Shown here: piece after piece, positions 7,050-14,911 of the stretch
Layout of the letters: every line of letters starts with the position of its first letter
How positions within the stretch are numbered: the first letter of the stretch is position 1
Assembly (NCBI GenBank): GCA_045602385.1
Contig: JAZSBL010000013.1
Location: 1 to 19,352 of the forward strand
Direction of reading: 5' to 3'
DNA from: SVTX01 sp045602385
Lineage (GTDB): Bacteria > Bacillota > Clostridia > Oscillospirales > CAG-272
Length of the DNA stretch: 19,352 nucleotides
Made by a program: the position numbers and the translations under genes
Notes under the pieces: generated by a model
Told to the model about the DNA's origin: nothing
Databases searched by the model: none
The model's input: only the letters and a program-made list of their open reading frames with translations

Positions 7050-8666
7050 TTATTCAGCGTAGTTTGTGAGAGCCGCATCCTTCGCGTCGATAACTGCCTG
7101 AGGAATTTCGGGCATGTTGTCAGCCGAGCCGATAGATACTGTCGCGTCAGCTGTAACGTTAATGTCTTCGCCGTTGGAGGACGCGTCGAGAACGAAGTCA
7201 ACGGTGATCTCGCTGTCAGAGATTACTATCGTTGCGTCAGCGGCAGCGTCAATGTTTACGTCGTTTTCGGGATCGGACGCATCAAGATCAAAGTCAACGG
7301 TGATCTTGTTGAAGCCTTCCATATTTACAACTGCGCTTATATCGTAGCTGCTGTCGGCGTACTCGACCTCTGTTTCCTCGCCGGTCTGCTGATTTGTTAC
7401 GGTTGCTACGCAATCGGTAACCGCATAGGATGCCTTAACGTCAAGTACCTTTCCGTTAGTGTCTTCCGTGGGAAGCGCAAGAGTTACGCCCACCTGTGCG
7501 GTCTGTCTTCCGGTGATGTACTTGTAAAATTCCTGCCATGTTTCGGACTCCTCGTCCCACTCGTCGTCATAGAGGTAGTTGCTGTAGGGAAGGTCCATGC
7601 TGAAGTTAGCGACTGCGGAGTTGAACATTCCCGTGTCATCAACGTTGATATCAACTACAAGGGAGAGCTCGCCTGCATTCTCAGGATCGCCTTCCATTGC
7701 CAGCTTTGCCTCGATGTGAGTTCCGTTGATGTCAACGAACGCCTCGGCGGGCATATCCTCGTCAGTGCTTGTAACCTTAGCGCCAAAGCCTGTAAACGTC
7801 TTGCATTCCATGTGGAGCCAAAGCTCAACCTCAACGGTTTCCAGGAGCTGATCGATAGTTTCGTCAACCGTTTCGTCGATCTCGTCGGGGTCGATCTCGT
7901 CGGGATATTCCTCGGCGATCTTTTCTGCAGCGTCACGGACAACCTGCTTGATAGCGTCGACTGCGTAATCTGTGCTTACGTAGTATCTGCCATCCTCGTA
8001 TGTAATATCATCGGCTGTCATCTTGGGAAGCTCGATCTTTACAAGCTCCTTAGCGAGATCTATGATCTGCTTTGCCTCTTCGCTGTCAAGCATAGCAACT
8101 GCCTGCTCAACGGTAGCGTCAATGTTTGCCATTCCCTCTGCAAGAGAGGATTCAACGCTTCCCTCATATCCGCCGGAATAATCCTCGTTTACCGAAACAA
8201 GAGTATAGTCATCCTCGATAAATAAGTATGCATACTCCTTTTCTGCGCCGGATTCCATTTCAGCGTAAAGAACGCGATCCTTCATGCCCGCATATACGGA
8301 TGCCTTCTGGCCGTTGTAATCAACGTTCACGGAAGCCTCGTACTCTGCGTTTGCAATGCTGTCTGCAAGGGTGCGGAACGTGTCGGGAAGATCCTCTGCG
8401 TTGTCCTTGGCGAAGCCAACAAGCTCGTCAACAAGACCGCTGAGGTCTATACCCTGGTTAACCGACTCAACTATATAAGCGATGTTTTCCTCGGGATCAT
8501 CGTTTGTGGGAAGATCTGTTTCGTTACCGTCGCCGCCGGTTTGTGTCTGATTTGATGTAGTGTTGTTTTCCTCTCCGTTGGGAGTCTCAGTCTCGGTCTG
8601 CGCGCATGCTACTACAGATAAGAGCAAGCTGCATATCAAAACTAATGCCAATAAGATTTTCTTCAT
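7050..8666 (-). CDS. Large acidic secreted lipoprotein, function unknown
   Basis: This is a 538-residue lipoprotein. The start was chosen at MKKILLAL. It has AAGGAG just upstream, and the longer reading from 8777 would begin upstream of the promoter. The signal peptide is short and basic, then hydrophobic, ending in lipobox VVAC with the acceptor Cys21. A Thr/Asn/Glu/Gly-rich linker (22-58) follows. The rest is very acidic, mostly beta-like, with DPDEIDETVDE-type helices in the middle. Residues 455-486 and 487-514 are two copies of a unit starting ITVDF-LDAS. No enzyme motif is visible. It resembles uncharacterised substrate- or surface-binding lipoproteins of gut Clostridia. It is transcribed alone from a consensus promoter with a palindrome at the start site. 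Confidence 0.82.
   Translation of the reverse strand: MKKILLALVLICSLLLSVVACAQTETETPNGEENNTTSNQTQTGGDGNETDLPTNDDPEENIAYIVESVNQGIDLSGLVDELVGFAKDNAEDLPDTFRTLADSIANAEYEASVNVDYNGQKASVYAGMKDRVLYAEMESGAEKEYAYLFIEDDYTLVSVNEDYSGGYEGSVESSLAEGMANIDATVEQAVAMLDSEEAKQIIDLAKELVKIELPKMTADDITYEDGRYYVSTDYAVDAIKQVVRDAAEKIAEEYPDEIDPDEIDETVDETIDQLLETVEVELWLHMECKTFTGFGAKVTSTDEDMPAEAFVDINGTHIEAKLAMEGDPENAGELSLVVDINVDDTGMFNSAVANFSMDLPYSNYLYDDEWDEESETWQEFYKYITGRQTAQVGVTLALPTEDTNGKVLDVKASYAVTDCVATVTNQQTGEETEVEYADSSYDISAVVNMEGFNKITVDFDLDASDPENDVNIDAAADATIVISDSEITVDFVLDASSNGEDINVTADATVSIGSADNMPEIPQAVIDAKDAALTNYAE
7138..7315 (-). repeat. Intragenic tandem duplication in the lipoprotein gene
   Basis: Two neighbouring segments of about 85-95 bp share runs such as AAGTCAACGGTGATCT and GTTGCGTCAG/GTCGCGTCAG. 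They encode the paired ITVDF-LDAS units near the lipoprotein C terminus. The DNA similarity suggests a fairly recent duplication or strong constraint. Confidence 0.6.
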
Positions 8667-8691
8667 GATTATAAATCTCCTTGTGTTTTTT

Positions 8692-8712
8692 TGTCGGCAT
8701 ACCATGCCGACA
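8692..8712 (-). promoter_or_regulatory. Perfect palindrome at the lipoprotein transcription start
   Basis: TGTCGGCAT and ATGCCGACA form a 9-bp perfect inverted repeat with a 3-nt spacer. The -10 box ends at 8718, so transcription should begin at about 8711, inside the outer edge of the palindrome. It could be a repressor operator, or a 5'-terminal RNA hairpin protecting the message. No T-tract follows on the minus strand, which argues against a terminator. Confidence 0.65.
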
Positions 8713-8717
8713 CCCAC

Positions 8718-8746
8718 ATTATACTCCCCATCCCCCCTTTTGTCAA
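8718..8746 (-). promoter_or_regulatory. Sigma-A promoter of the lipoprotein gene
   Basis: On the minus strand the -35 is TTGACA (8741-8746), the spacer 17 nt, and the -10 TATAAT (8718-8723). Both hexamers match perfectly, and the spacer is unusually G-rich (GGGGGGATGGGG). This is the only promoter here without the extended TGn, which would suit control by an operator. Confidence 0.85.
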
Positions 8747-8859
8747 CCCTAAATTGAATTTTTCTTCCAAACGACAAAGTGCGTCAATGCCGTTTCGCCT
8801 TATTTTACAAGGAAAATACAATATGTCCTATATTCAGACACCCCGCGAAAAATCCCTGA

Positions 8860-8900
8860 AAATCACAAAAACAAGGCCCTCCGAACAACGGAGAGCCTTG
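8860..8900 (-). terminator. Intrinsic terminator of the zinc-ribbon protein gene
   Basis: On the minus strand CAAGGCTCTCCG pairs with CGGAGGGCCTTG (12 bp, one U:G) around a 5-nt loop at 8872-8900. TTTTTGTGATTTT follows. It lies 14 bp past the stop codon. The stretch between it and the lipoprotein promoter (8747-8859) shows nothing further. Confidence 0.9.
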
Positions 8901-8914
8901 AAATATATTTGTAT

Positions 8915-9694
8915 TCAATTGACAATGACCGCATATGCTGCGTTTACGCAAGGAGCGTTGTACTCCTCAAAATTAAAGTCGTATACTAAGGCTTTTCCCT
9001 CGCCCTCGCCGTATATAGTGACCCGATCTCCCTTGAAAAAGGAGCCGCCGGAAGATGTGCAGTCGCGAATAAGAATGTATTTACCTGTTCCGTCAACGCT
9101 GCAAACGTAATAGGTATCGTAATCCCCTTTTAGCGAATATGAGTCAACATCCTGAAACGATGAGAGGATTACAAGGTTCAGCTTTACGTACTCACCCTTG
9201 TATTGTTCGGGCGACCGCCATATTTCCTCGGCGCTGACGTCACGGCATCTTGCTACGTATTCGGCCTCGGAGATCGCCGTGTTTACAGGGGGATCGATAA
9301 GCTCGGTCACACTGTTTATGATAGTTCCGATTCCGATCCAGGAAATAAGCCAGTATACGCATGCGATAATTATAAAGGCAACTTTTTTCCTTTTTTCATA
9401 TGGGCTTGTCGCCAGCAGTATTATACCTACGATGGGCATAAAAAAGGTCATCAGAGCAATAAACCACCATGAGTGATACCATTCTATAAACATCACCCTG
9501 CCGCTTCCCCTGCCGCGCCGCCTTTTCTCCTTTTTCGGCGGCTTTCTGTTGCCCGCGCGCATCTCGTCGGGGCATGGCTTGCCGCAGATAGGACAGTTAT
9601 CCCCTGCGAAAAAGCACTCGCATTCGGGGCATTTATTAAGGTCGGGGCGGTCAAGCTCCTCCGGGTTATCAAACGCTCCAAGCATTCTTCCCAT
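8915..9694 (-). CDS. Zinc-ribbon membrane protein with OB-like C-terminal domain
   Basis: This 259-residue protein has three parts. Residues 20-41 hold a zinc-ribbon pattern with cysteines 22, 25, 27, 34, 37 and 41 (CPEC and CPIC knuckles). A strongly basic linker follows (KKEKRRRGRG, about 54-63). Two membrane segments (about 75-95 and 105-130) then lead to an outer C-terminal domain of about 120 residues. The opening of that domain (YVARCRDVSAEEIWRSPEQY, then KGEYVKL) resembles OB-fold-like domains of extracytoplasmic proteins in Firmicutes. The start has GGAGG 5 nt before the ATG. No function can be assigned. It follows aspS and a repeat element by 125 bp, with no clear promoter of its own, so it may rely on read-through. 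Confidence 0.75.
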   Translation of the reverse strand: MGRMLGAFDNPEELDRPDLNKCPECECFFAGDNCPICGKPCPDEMRAGNRKPPKKEKRRRGRGSGRVMFIEWYHSWWFIALMTFFMPIVGIILLATSPYEKRKKVAFIIIACVYWLISWIGIGTIINSVTELIDPPVNTAISEAEYVARCRDVSAEEIWRSPEQYKGEYVKLNLVILSSFQDVDSYSLKGDYDTYYVCSVDGTGKYILIRDCTSSGGSFFKGDRVTIYGEGEGKALVYDFNFEEYNAPCVNAAYAVIVN

Positions 9695-9748
9695 ATCCTA
9701 TCCTCCACGTCAGCAAAATAAATTTCAATCTGAAGTTAATTTCTATCT

Positions 9749-9812
9749 CTATGAAAGTTTTTGAAGAGGGGTACGGGGAGGGACTTTTTGAAAAAAGTCC
9801 CTCCCCGCATAT
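9749..9812. repeat. Dispersed hairpin repeat, copy 2
   Basis: This has the same layout and window orientation as the copy at 5522-5585. A CTATGAAAGTTTTTGAAG left part is followed by an inverted repeat of about 15 bp (GGGGAGGGACTTTTT with AAAAAGTCCCTCCCC, 9775-9806). It ends 7 bp past the aspS stop codon. The first 15 bases (9752-9766) are also identical to 16467-16481. Confidence 0.8.
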
Positions 9813-9819
9813 CTTCATC

Positions 9820-11610
9820 TTAATCTTCTGTAATTACAGCAATGCTGAGATCTGCAAGAGCCTTTGCGTCCGCGGGTGCGGGGCATCCCGACATAAGCTC
9901 GCTTGCGTTCTGGACCTTGGGGAACGCGAGAACGTCACGGAGAGAGTCCGCGCCGCTCATAACCATTGCAAGGCGGTCAAGTCCCATTCCGGAGCCGCCG
10001 TGCGGGGGAGCTCCGTACTTGTATGCTTCAACAAGGAAGCCGAACTTTGCCTCGATCTCCTCGGGGGTAAGTCCAAGCGCCTTGAACATCTTTTCCTGGA
10101 GCTGCCAGTCGGTAATTCTGATAGAACCGGAAAGAAGCTCTGTTCCGTTGAGTACGAGGTCGTAGCACTTTGCTCTTACCGATCCGGGATCGGATTCAAG
10201 CATGGGCAGACATTCCTCAAGGGGCATTGTAAAGGGATGATGCATAGCATCCCAGTGCTGAGTCTCCTCGTTCCACTCAAAGAAGGGGAATTCTGTGATC
10301 CAGAGGAAGTTGAACTTGCCCTCGGGAATCATATTGAGCTTGCGAGCTACGATCTGACGGAGAGCGCCAAGAGTCGGAAGAACGACCTTGTCCTTGTCTG
10401 CGCAGATGAGCATAACGTCGCCCTTCTCAAATCCGACGGCGGAGTATATAGCCTCAAGCTCCTCGGGAGTCATGAATTTGGCAAAGGAGCAGTTGGGAGC
10501 CTCGTCAGCCCAACGAGCGTAAGCAAGACCCTTTGCGCCGATTCCCTTTGCATGCTCTGTGAGCTTGTCAATTTCTTTTCTTGTAAGCACGGGCGCGCCG
10601 TTCTTGGCAACTATGCAACGAACGCTGCCGCCATTCTCAAGCGCGGACTTGAATACAACGAACTCGCTTGCCTTTACAGCCTCGGAGATGTTCTGAATTT
10701 CCATGCCGTAACGGGTATCGGGTTTATCAGAGCCGTATCTTTCCATAGCCTCGTGGAAGGTAAGGCGCTGCATGGGAGTTTCGATGTCAACGTTAAGAAC
10801 TTCCTTGAAGACTCTCTTCATAAGGCCCTCGTTCATATCCATAACGTCGTCCATGGTAACGAATGACATCTCAAGGTCTATCTGCGTAAACTCGGGCTGA
10901 CGGTCTGCGCGGAGGTCTTCGTCGCGGAAGCAACGCGCGATCTGAACGTAGCGGTCAAAGCCGGAGAGCATCAGAAGCTGCTTGTAGATCTGGGGTGACT
11001 GAGGGAGAGCGTAGAAGCTTCCCTTGTGGATTCTTGAGGGAACGAGATAGTCGCGCGCACCCTCGGGAGTAGCCTTGATCATCATGGGAGTCTCGATCTC
11101 GTAGAATCCGTTCTCGTAGTAGTACTGACGGGTTACGCGAGCGATATCGTGACGCATCTTGATGTTTTTCTGAAGCTCGGGACGGCGAAGATCAACGTAA
11201 CGGTACTTGAGCGCCGTCTCATCCTTTACCTTCTTGGAATCATTTACCTCGAAAGGAGGTGTCTGTGCTGCGGAAAGCACCTTCATGCTCTCTACGTAAA
11301 CTTCCACCTTACCCGTGGGAATGTTGAGGTTGACAGCTCCCTCGCCGCGGGGACGAACGGTTCCGTGAACACAGAGAACGTACTCTGCGCGTGCGGAGAA
11401 CGCCTTGTCGAATACCTCTCTGTCTGTCTTATCGTCAAATGCGAGCTGAACGATACCGGTTCTGTCGCGGAGATCTATGAATATGAGCGCGCCGAGGTCT
11501 CTCTGCCTCTGCACCCAACCCATAACGCATATCTTCTCACCTATCATCTGCTCCGAAACCTCGGCGCAGTAGCAGGTTCTTTTGTCCTGTTTTGTCAAAA
11601 ATTCTGCCAT
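9820..11610 (-). CDS. aspS: Aspartyl-tRNA synthetase
   Basis: This class II enzyme charges tRNA-Asp with aspartate using ATP in the cytoplasm. The start was chosen at MAEFLTKQDK, with a GAAAGGAAAG site just upstream. The resulting 596 residues fit the bacterial family. The order is an N-terminal OB anticodon-binding domain (about 1-110), the class II core, a GAD insertion (about 285-410), and the C-terminal core. Motif 2 (RCFRDEDLRADRQPEFTQ, 226-243) and motif 3 (GGSGMGLDRLAM, 538-549) are intact. In the anticodon domain, the RDLG segment has leucine (L39) where many non-discriminating enzymes have histidine, which suggests a tRNA-Asp-specific enzyme (inference). It follows the TauE-like gene by 88 bp. 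That leader is too short for a T-box, and none is seen. Confidence 0.97.
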   Translation of the reverse strand: MAEFLTKQDKRTCYCAEVSEQMIGEKICVMGWVQRQRDLGALIFIDLRDRTGIVQLAFDDKTDREVFDKAFSARAEYVLCVHGTVRPRGEGAVNLNIPTGKVEVYVESMKVLSAAQTPPFEVNDSKKVKDETALKYRYVDLRRPELQKNIKMRHDIARVTRQYYYENGFYEIETPMMIKATPEGARDYLVPSRIHKGSFYALPQSPQIYKQLLMLSGFDRYVQIARCFRDEDLRADRQPEFTQIDLEMSFVTMDDVMDMNEGLMKRVFKEVLNVDIETPMQRLTFHEAMERYGSDKPDTRYGMEIQNISEAVKASEFVVFKSALENGGSVRCIVAKNGAPVLTRKEIDKLTEHAKGIGAKGLAYARWADEAPNCSFAKFMTPEELEAIYSAVGFEKGDVMLICADKDKVVLPTLGALRQIVARKLNMIPEGKFNFLWITEFPFFEWNEETQHWDAMHHPFTMPLEECLPMLESDPGSVRAKCYDLVLNGTELLSGSIRITDWQLQEKMFKALGLTPEEIEAKFGFLVEAYKYGAPPHGGSGMGLDRLAMVMSGADSLRDVLAFPKVQNASELMSGCPAPADAKALADLSIAVITED

Positions 11611-11626
11611 TTTATCTTTCCTTTCT

Positions 11627-11646
11627 AAAAAAACGATTAGCCGTTT
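11627..11646 (-). terminator. Possible weak terminator between the TauE-like gene and aspS
   Basis: On the minus strand AAACG and CGTTT (5-6 bp, short loop) are followed by TTTT directly upstream of the aspS ribosome site. The stem is weak, so partial attenuation or no effect are both plausible. Confidence 0.25.
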
Positions 11647-11698
11647 GATATAGTCAACTGTTATCTTCAAAAATTAATGTTGTGGGAGTGTTTCTCTC

Positions 11699-12481
11699 TT
11701 ATGCAAGCCACTCAAAGGCCATTATTACAATGCCAAGGACGAGAAGTATAACTCCCGTCATGCGATTGAGAACTATGGGCTTTGCTCTGTTTGCGATCTT
11801 CGCGCCTATTCTCGCCCAAATAAAGGTGAATATCACACACAGTACAAGAAGCAGAATGTCGGGCATTCCGCCAAGTGCAAAGTGCGATATCGCGCCTGTC
11901 AGAGCGGTAAAAGTCATAATAAACACGCTCGTTCCAACTGCGGTCTTCAGCTCGTAGCCGAGAACGGTCGTGAAAACGAGAAGCATCATCATTCCGCCGC
12001 CCGCGCCCACAAATCCGCAGATAAATCCTACAATACAACCCATAATAACGGATTGTATCGCTCTTTTGCGTGGTGAAACCTCTCCCATTGCTTCCTTGGT
12101 GGTCATTACGGGCTTTATAATGAATTTCAAGCCGAGGAACGCCGTCATCGTAACCGAAAATCCGCCCATCGTGCTGCTGGGCACGAGGTTTGCAATATAG
12201 CTTCCCACCATAGTAAAGGCAAGAACGCTCACCATCATAATGATGCCGTTTTTAATGTCAAGATTATTTGCCTTCTTGTACGTGTATGCCGAAACGCCGC
12301 TTGCAAGCACGTCGGATGCAAGGGCTATTCCGACTGCGGAATAGGGGTCAACACCCAAAAAGGTGATAAGCATAGGAGATATTACCGCCGCCGCGCTCAT
12401 TCCCGCAAAGCCGGTTCCAAGGCCTGCGCCCAAGCCCGCAAAGAAGCAAACGATAATTTTTATTATCAAGTTATCAACCAT
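11699..12481 (-). CDS. TauE/SafE-family membrane permease
   Basis: This is a 260-residue hydrophobic protein with about seven or eight membrane segments and the family's two-fold internal repeat. Glycine-rich stretches GLGAGLGTGFAGM (16-28) and CGFVGAGGGMM (155-165) each precede an AVG-containing segment (49-52 and its counterpart near 180). Relatives export or import small sulfur anions such as sulfite, sulfoacetate or taurine breakdown products, but substrate cannot be read here. The gene starts 30 bp after thiI, with an AGGAATAAG site somewhat far from the ATG, and precedes aspS by 88 bp. The adjacency to thiI, a sulfur-transfer gene, is suggestive but unproven. Confidence 0.87.
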   Translation of the reverse strand: MVDNLIIKIIVCFFAGLGAGLGTGFAGMSAAAVISPMLITFLGVDPYSAVGIALASDVLASGVSAYTYKKANNLDIKNGIIMMVSVLAFTMVGSYIANLVPSSTMGGFSVTMTAFLGLKFIIKPVMTTKEAMGEVSPRKRAIQSVIMGCIVGFICGFVGAGGGMMMLLVFTTVLGYELKTAVGTSVFIMTFTALTGAISHFALGGMPDILLLVLCVIFTFIWARIGAKIANRAKPIVLNRMTGVILLVLGIVIMAFEWLA

Positions 12482-12511
12482 TGATCTTATTCCTGTTCCA
12501 ATTTTATTTTA

Positions 12512-13690
12512 TCAGTACGCCTCTGCGCGAATCGTATACGCGCCGGCGATAGCCTCGTCTGCAAGAGCCTTGAAGTCAAGCTTCTGCTCCTCGACGAGTA
12601 CCTTTTCAAGCTGGGGCTTGGTTCTGGGATGCTTGGGTGTAAATACCGTGCAGCAATCCTCGTAGGGCTCAATGGAAATGTCAAATGTTCCGATCTTCTC
12701 GGATATTGCGATTATCTCAAGCTTGTCCATACCTATGCAGGGACGGAAAACGGGAATAGATGCCGCCGCGTCTGTTACCGCTATCGCCTCCATGGTCTGC
12801 GATGCAACCTGGCCGAGGCTCTCTCCCGTGATAAGACACTTAGAGCCGTGCTGTCCTGCGATCTCTGACGCAATATACATCATGTATCTGCGGAGCAGGA
12901 GCGTGAAGTAGTCCTCGTCACAATGCTTGACCAGCTCTTCCTGTATTTTGGTGAGCGATACCACGTGAACGTAAATGTCGCCCGAATAAGCCGCAACCGT
13001 GCGCGCAAGTCTTATCACCTTGTCGCGCGCCATCTCGCTTGTGTAGGGGAATGATTCAAAGTGAACTGCCTCTACCCTGACGCCTCTCTTTGCCATCATG
13101 TATCCTGCAACGGGAGAGTCGATACCGCCCGAAAGGAGAAGAAGTCCGTGTCCGCTCGTTCCTACGGGAAGACCGCCGGCAGCACTTCTCTGTCCTGCGT
13201 GAACGTAAGCCGCAGACTCGCGTATCTCAACCTTAACGGTAACGTCGGGGTTGTGTACGTCAACGCGTATTCTGCCGTGTGTCGCCTCAAGTATCTCACC
13301 GCCTATAAGCTCTGCTAACTGCATCGAGTTGTAGGGGAATGTCTTGTCGCTGCGCTTTCCCTCAACCTTGAAGGTCTTTTTGCCCTCGAGGAATTCGGGT
13401 ATGTACTCGCGCGCAACGCGCTTGATGTCCTCAATATTTTTTTCGCACACAGCCGCACGTCCGATAGCCGCGATTCCAAAGGTCTTCATCGCGCTCTCGT
13501 ACATGCCGTCAATGTCGGCAAAATCGTCAAGCGGCTTTATATATATCGTGCTTTGCGCTCTGCTTATTTCAAAATTTCCGTGTTTTTTTGCTCGCTTGCG
13601 CAATTCCTTGCACAAAACGTCCTCAAAGTAGCGCTTGTTTGCGCCCTTAAGCACGATCTCGCCGTATTTGCAAAGTAAGATCTCTCTCAT
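12512..13690 (-). CDS. thiI: tRNA 4-thiouridine sulfurtransferase ThiI
   Basis: ThiI adenylates uridine 8 of tRNA and transfers persulfide sulfur to make 4-thiouridine. In some bacteria it also serves thiamine thiazole synthesis. The start was chosen at MREILLCKYGEI, with GGAGG upstream and the stop of the preceding gene 2 bp away. The 392 residues comprise an N-terminal ferredoxin-like region, a THUMP domain (about 60-165), and a PP-loop domain with SGGIDSP (187-193). Conserved SLGQVASQT (291-299) and EDCCTVFTP (344-352) follow. The protein ends there with no rhodanese domain, the usual Firmicute form, so sulfur probably comes from a partner cysteine desulfurase not present here. It is likely translated in concert with the exonuclease-domain gene. 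Confidence 0.95.
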   Translation of the reverse strand: MREILLCKYGEIVLKGANKRYFEDVLCKELRKRAKKHGNFEISRAQSTIYIKPLDDFADIDGMYESAMKTFGIAAIGRAAVCEKNIEDIKRVAREYIPEFLEGKKTFKVEGKRSDKTFPYNSMQLAELIGGEILEATHGRIRVDVHNPDVTVKVEIRESAAYVHAGQRSAAGGLPVGTSGHGLLLLSGGIDSPVAGYMMAKRGVRVEAVHFESFPYTSEMARDKVIRLARTVAAYSGDIYVHVVSLTKIQEELVKHCDEDYFTLLLRRYMMYIASEIAGQHGSKCLITGESLGQVASQTMEAIAVTDAAASIPVFRPCIGMDKLEIIAISEKIGTFDISIEPYEDCCTVFTPKHPRTKPQLEKVLVEEQKLDFKALADEAIAGAYTIRAEAY

Positions 13691-13692
13691 AA

Positions 13693-14787
13693 TTATACCT
13701 CCGGCGCCTCGCAGTAGTAGTTCGGGAAGAGCTTTTCCCATACCTTCATGCATCCTATCGTGTCTGCAATAGAGGTGTGAGCTATGCCGTCCCACGCAAT
13801 GTCAAGTGCCGCCATAGCGTCTGTCAAGGACGCGTGCGAAAGATCGGGAAGATGCTCGTGCGCGTATCTGACGAACTCGTTTGCACAGCAACGCGTCTTT
13901 TCTTTAAGCGCGTCGCGCTCTGCGAGTGTCTCGTAAATATATTTTATGTGACTGTAATCGGTAGATACTCCGTAAGCGATAATGTTGTCAGCGTTTGCAA
14001 ATATCTCCTTGATCTCAGGGATAAGCTCGTCAAGCAGAGGAGCGTCCTGAACCATAGCGGGAGTGATTCCGTGTATCTTTTCGGTGTTTCTCCACTTTTT
14101 CTTGTGCGAGGGCTTTACGAGAGTATCCATGATTATCTTTCCCGTCGCATCGGTTATGGAGATGGAGATTATCTCGTCGTGGTCGTATACGCCGGTAAGC
14201 TCAAGGTCAAAGAAAAGAACTCGCTCTCTCTTCATTCCGTAGTATGCGCCTCTGTGCTCGTCACCCTCTGCGCGGCGAATAGCGAGATCCTCCTCGTAGC
14301 AGGCGCGGCAGAGCTTTTTGCGGTAGCGTACGTCCTTGCCGCACTTAACGCAGGCAAGCGGGAGACGGATAGCGGTCTTTTTGTCGTAGAAATAGAGAGT
14401 AGTGCCGTCACCCTTAACGGTAAACGCGACAGGCTCCTCTATCGTTTCGTAATGCATTTGCGCAAGACGCTCCTTGGTGTAATAGCCGCAGGAAGCCGCG
14501 CGCTTTATGCTCATTCTTTCAATAACGCTTCCGCTGTCAAGGCTTCTCTCCTCTTTTCTTGCGCGGGGGAAGTACCACTGCTCCACGGGAGCCTCAACGA
14601 CCTTGTTGGGATCGAAGTAGTAGATAATGCTGCCGTCCTCTGCCGTATCGAACGCGGCGGGGTCGCCGCTGGGCATAAGGTGCATCTGCGTTAAGACTCC
14701 GCGGGTGAGATAATTCTTCTTCGTTGCCTCCGCGCGAGTCAAATGCGGGATAGTAGCCCCGCTTTTGAGCTTCATAGTGTTTTCCAA
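13693..14787 (-). CDS. DEDDh exonuclease-domain protein with zinc ribbon and duplicated N-terminal module
   Basis: This protein carries a DnaQ-like 3'-5' exonuclease domain: FFDLELTG with D194/E196, a HGIT segment (239-242), YGVSTDYSHI with D277, and H337/D342, so the DEDDh set is complete. N-terminal to it is a four-cysteine ribbon (C146, C149, C160, C163). Before that are two related modules of about 43 residues (25-67 and 101-143), sharing a Y-T-L-QMH ... AF ... DG ... YFD/FYD pattern. The start was chosen as TTG (14785-14787) with GGAGG 5 nt upstream, giving 364 residues. ATG at 14775 lies 17 nt from that site, and ATG at 14811 lacks a site. The substrate, DNA or RNA, is unknown. It is first in a likely operon with thiI, the TauE-like gene and aspS. 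Confidence 0.82.
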   Translation of the reverse strand: MENTMKLKSGATIPHLTRAEATKKNYLTRGVLTQMHLMPSGDPAAFDTAEDGSIIYYFDPNKVVEAPVEQWYFPRARKEERSLDSGSVIERMSIKRAASCGYYTKERLAQMHYETIEEPVAFTVKGDGTTLYFYDKKTAIRLPLACVKCGKDVRYRKKLCRACYEEDLAIRRAEGDEHRGAYYGMKRERVLFFDLELTGVYDHDEIISISITDATGKIIMDTLVKPSHKKKWRNTEKIHGITPAMVQDAPLLDELIPEIKEIFANADNIIAYGVSTDYSHIKYIYETLAERDALKEKTRCCANEFVRYAHEHLPDLSHASLTDAMAALDIAWDGIAHTSIADTIGCMKVWEKLFPNYYCEAPEV

Positions 14788-14819
14788 TTTGACCTCCACT
14801 TCTCCTTGCATAGGACAAG

Positions 14820-14844
14820 CGCACGCCGAAATGATGGACGTGCG
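14820..14844 (-). other. Hairpin in the exonuclease-gene leader
   Basis: On the minus strand CGCACGTC pairs with GGCGTGCG (8 bp including one U:G) around a 9-nt loop. It lies in the roughly 120-nt leader between the predicted start at about 14905 and the TTG start. No T-tract follows. It may affect mRNA stability or be incidental. Confidence 0.35.
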
Positions 14845-14911
14845 TATAAACTCCTTATTGCAAATGAGATATATATGTAAATGTTTATTAAAACAAAATC
14901 AACCACTCTAC

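Noticed and set aside
6714..8225. 503-residue plus-strand frame
   Set aside because: It is antisense to the ATPase and lipoprotein genes and crosses a promoter and a terminator. It is rich in Cys/Val as expected from a mirror frame.
8667..8777. N-terminal extension of the lipoprotein gene to 8777
   Set aside because: The extra codons contain the promoter and palindrome and would precede the signal peptide. The AAGGAG site fits the internal ATG at 8666.
9751..10866. 371-residue plus-strand frame
   Set aside because: It is antisense to aspS, which has full class II motifs, and starts inside the repeat hairpin.
11611..11698. T-box riboswitch before aspS
   Set aside because: The gap is only 88 bp, with no T-box consensus or strong antiterminator structure.
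13777..14694. 305-residue plus-strand frame
   Set aside because: It is antisense to the exonuclease-domain gene, which has a complete DEDDh set and good start signals.
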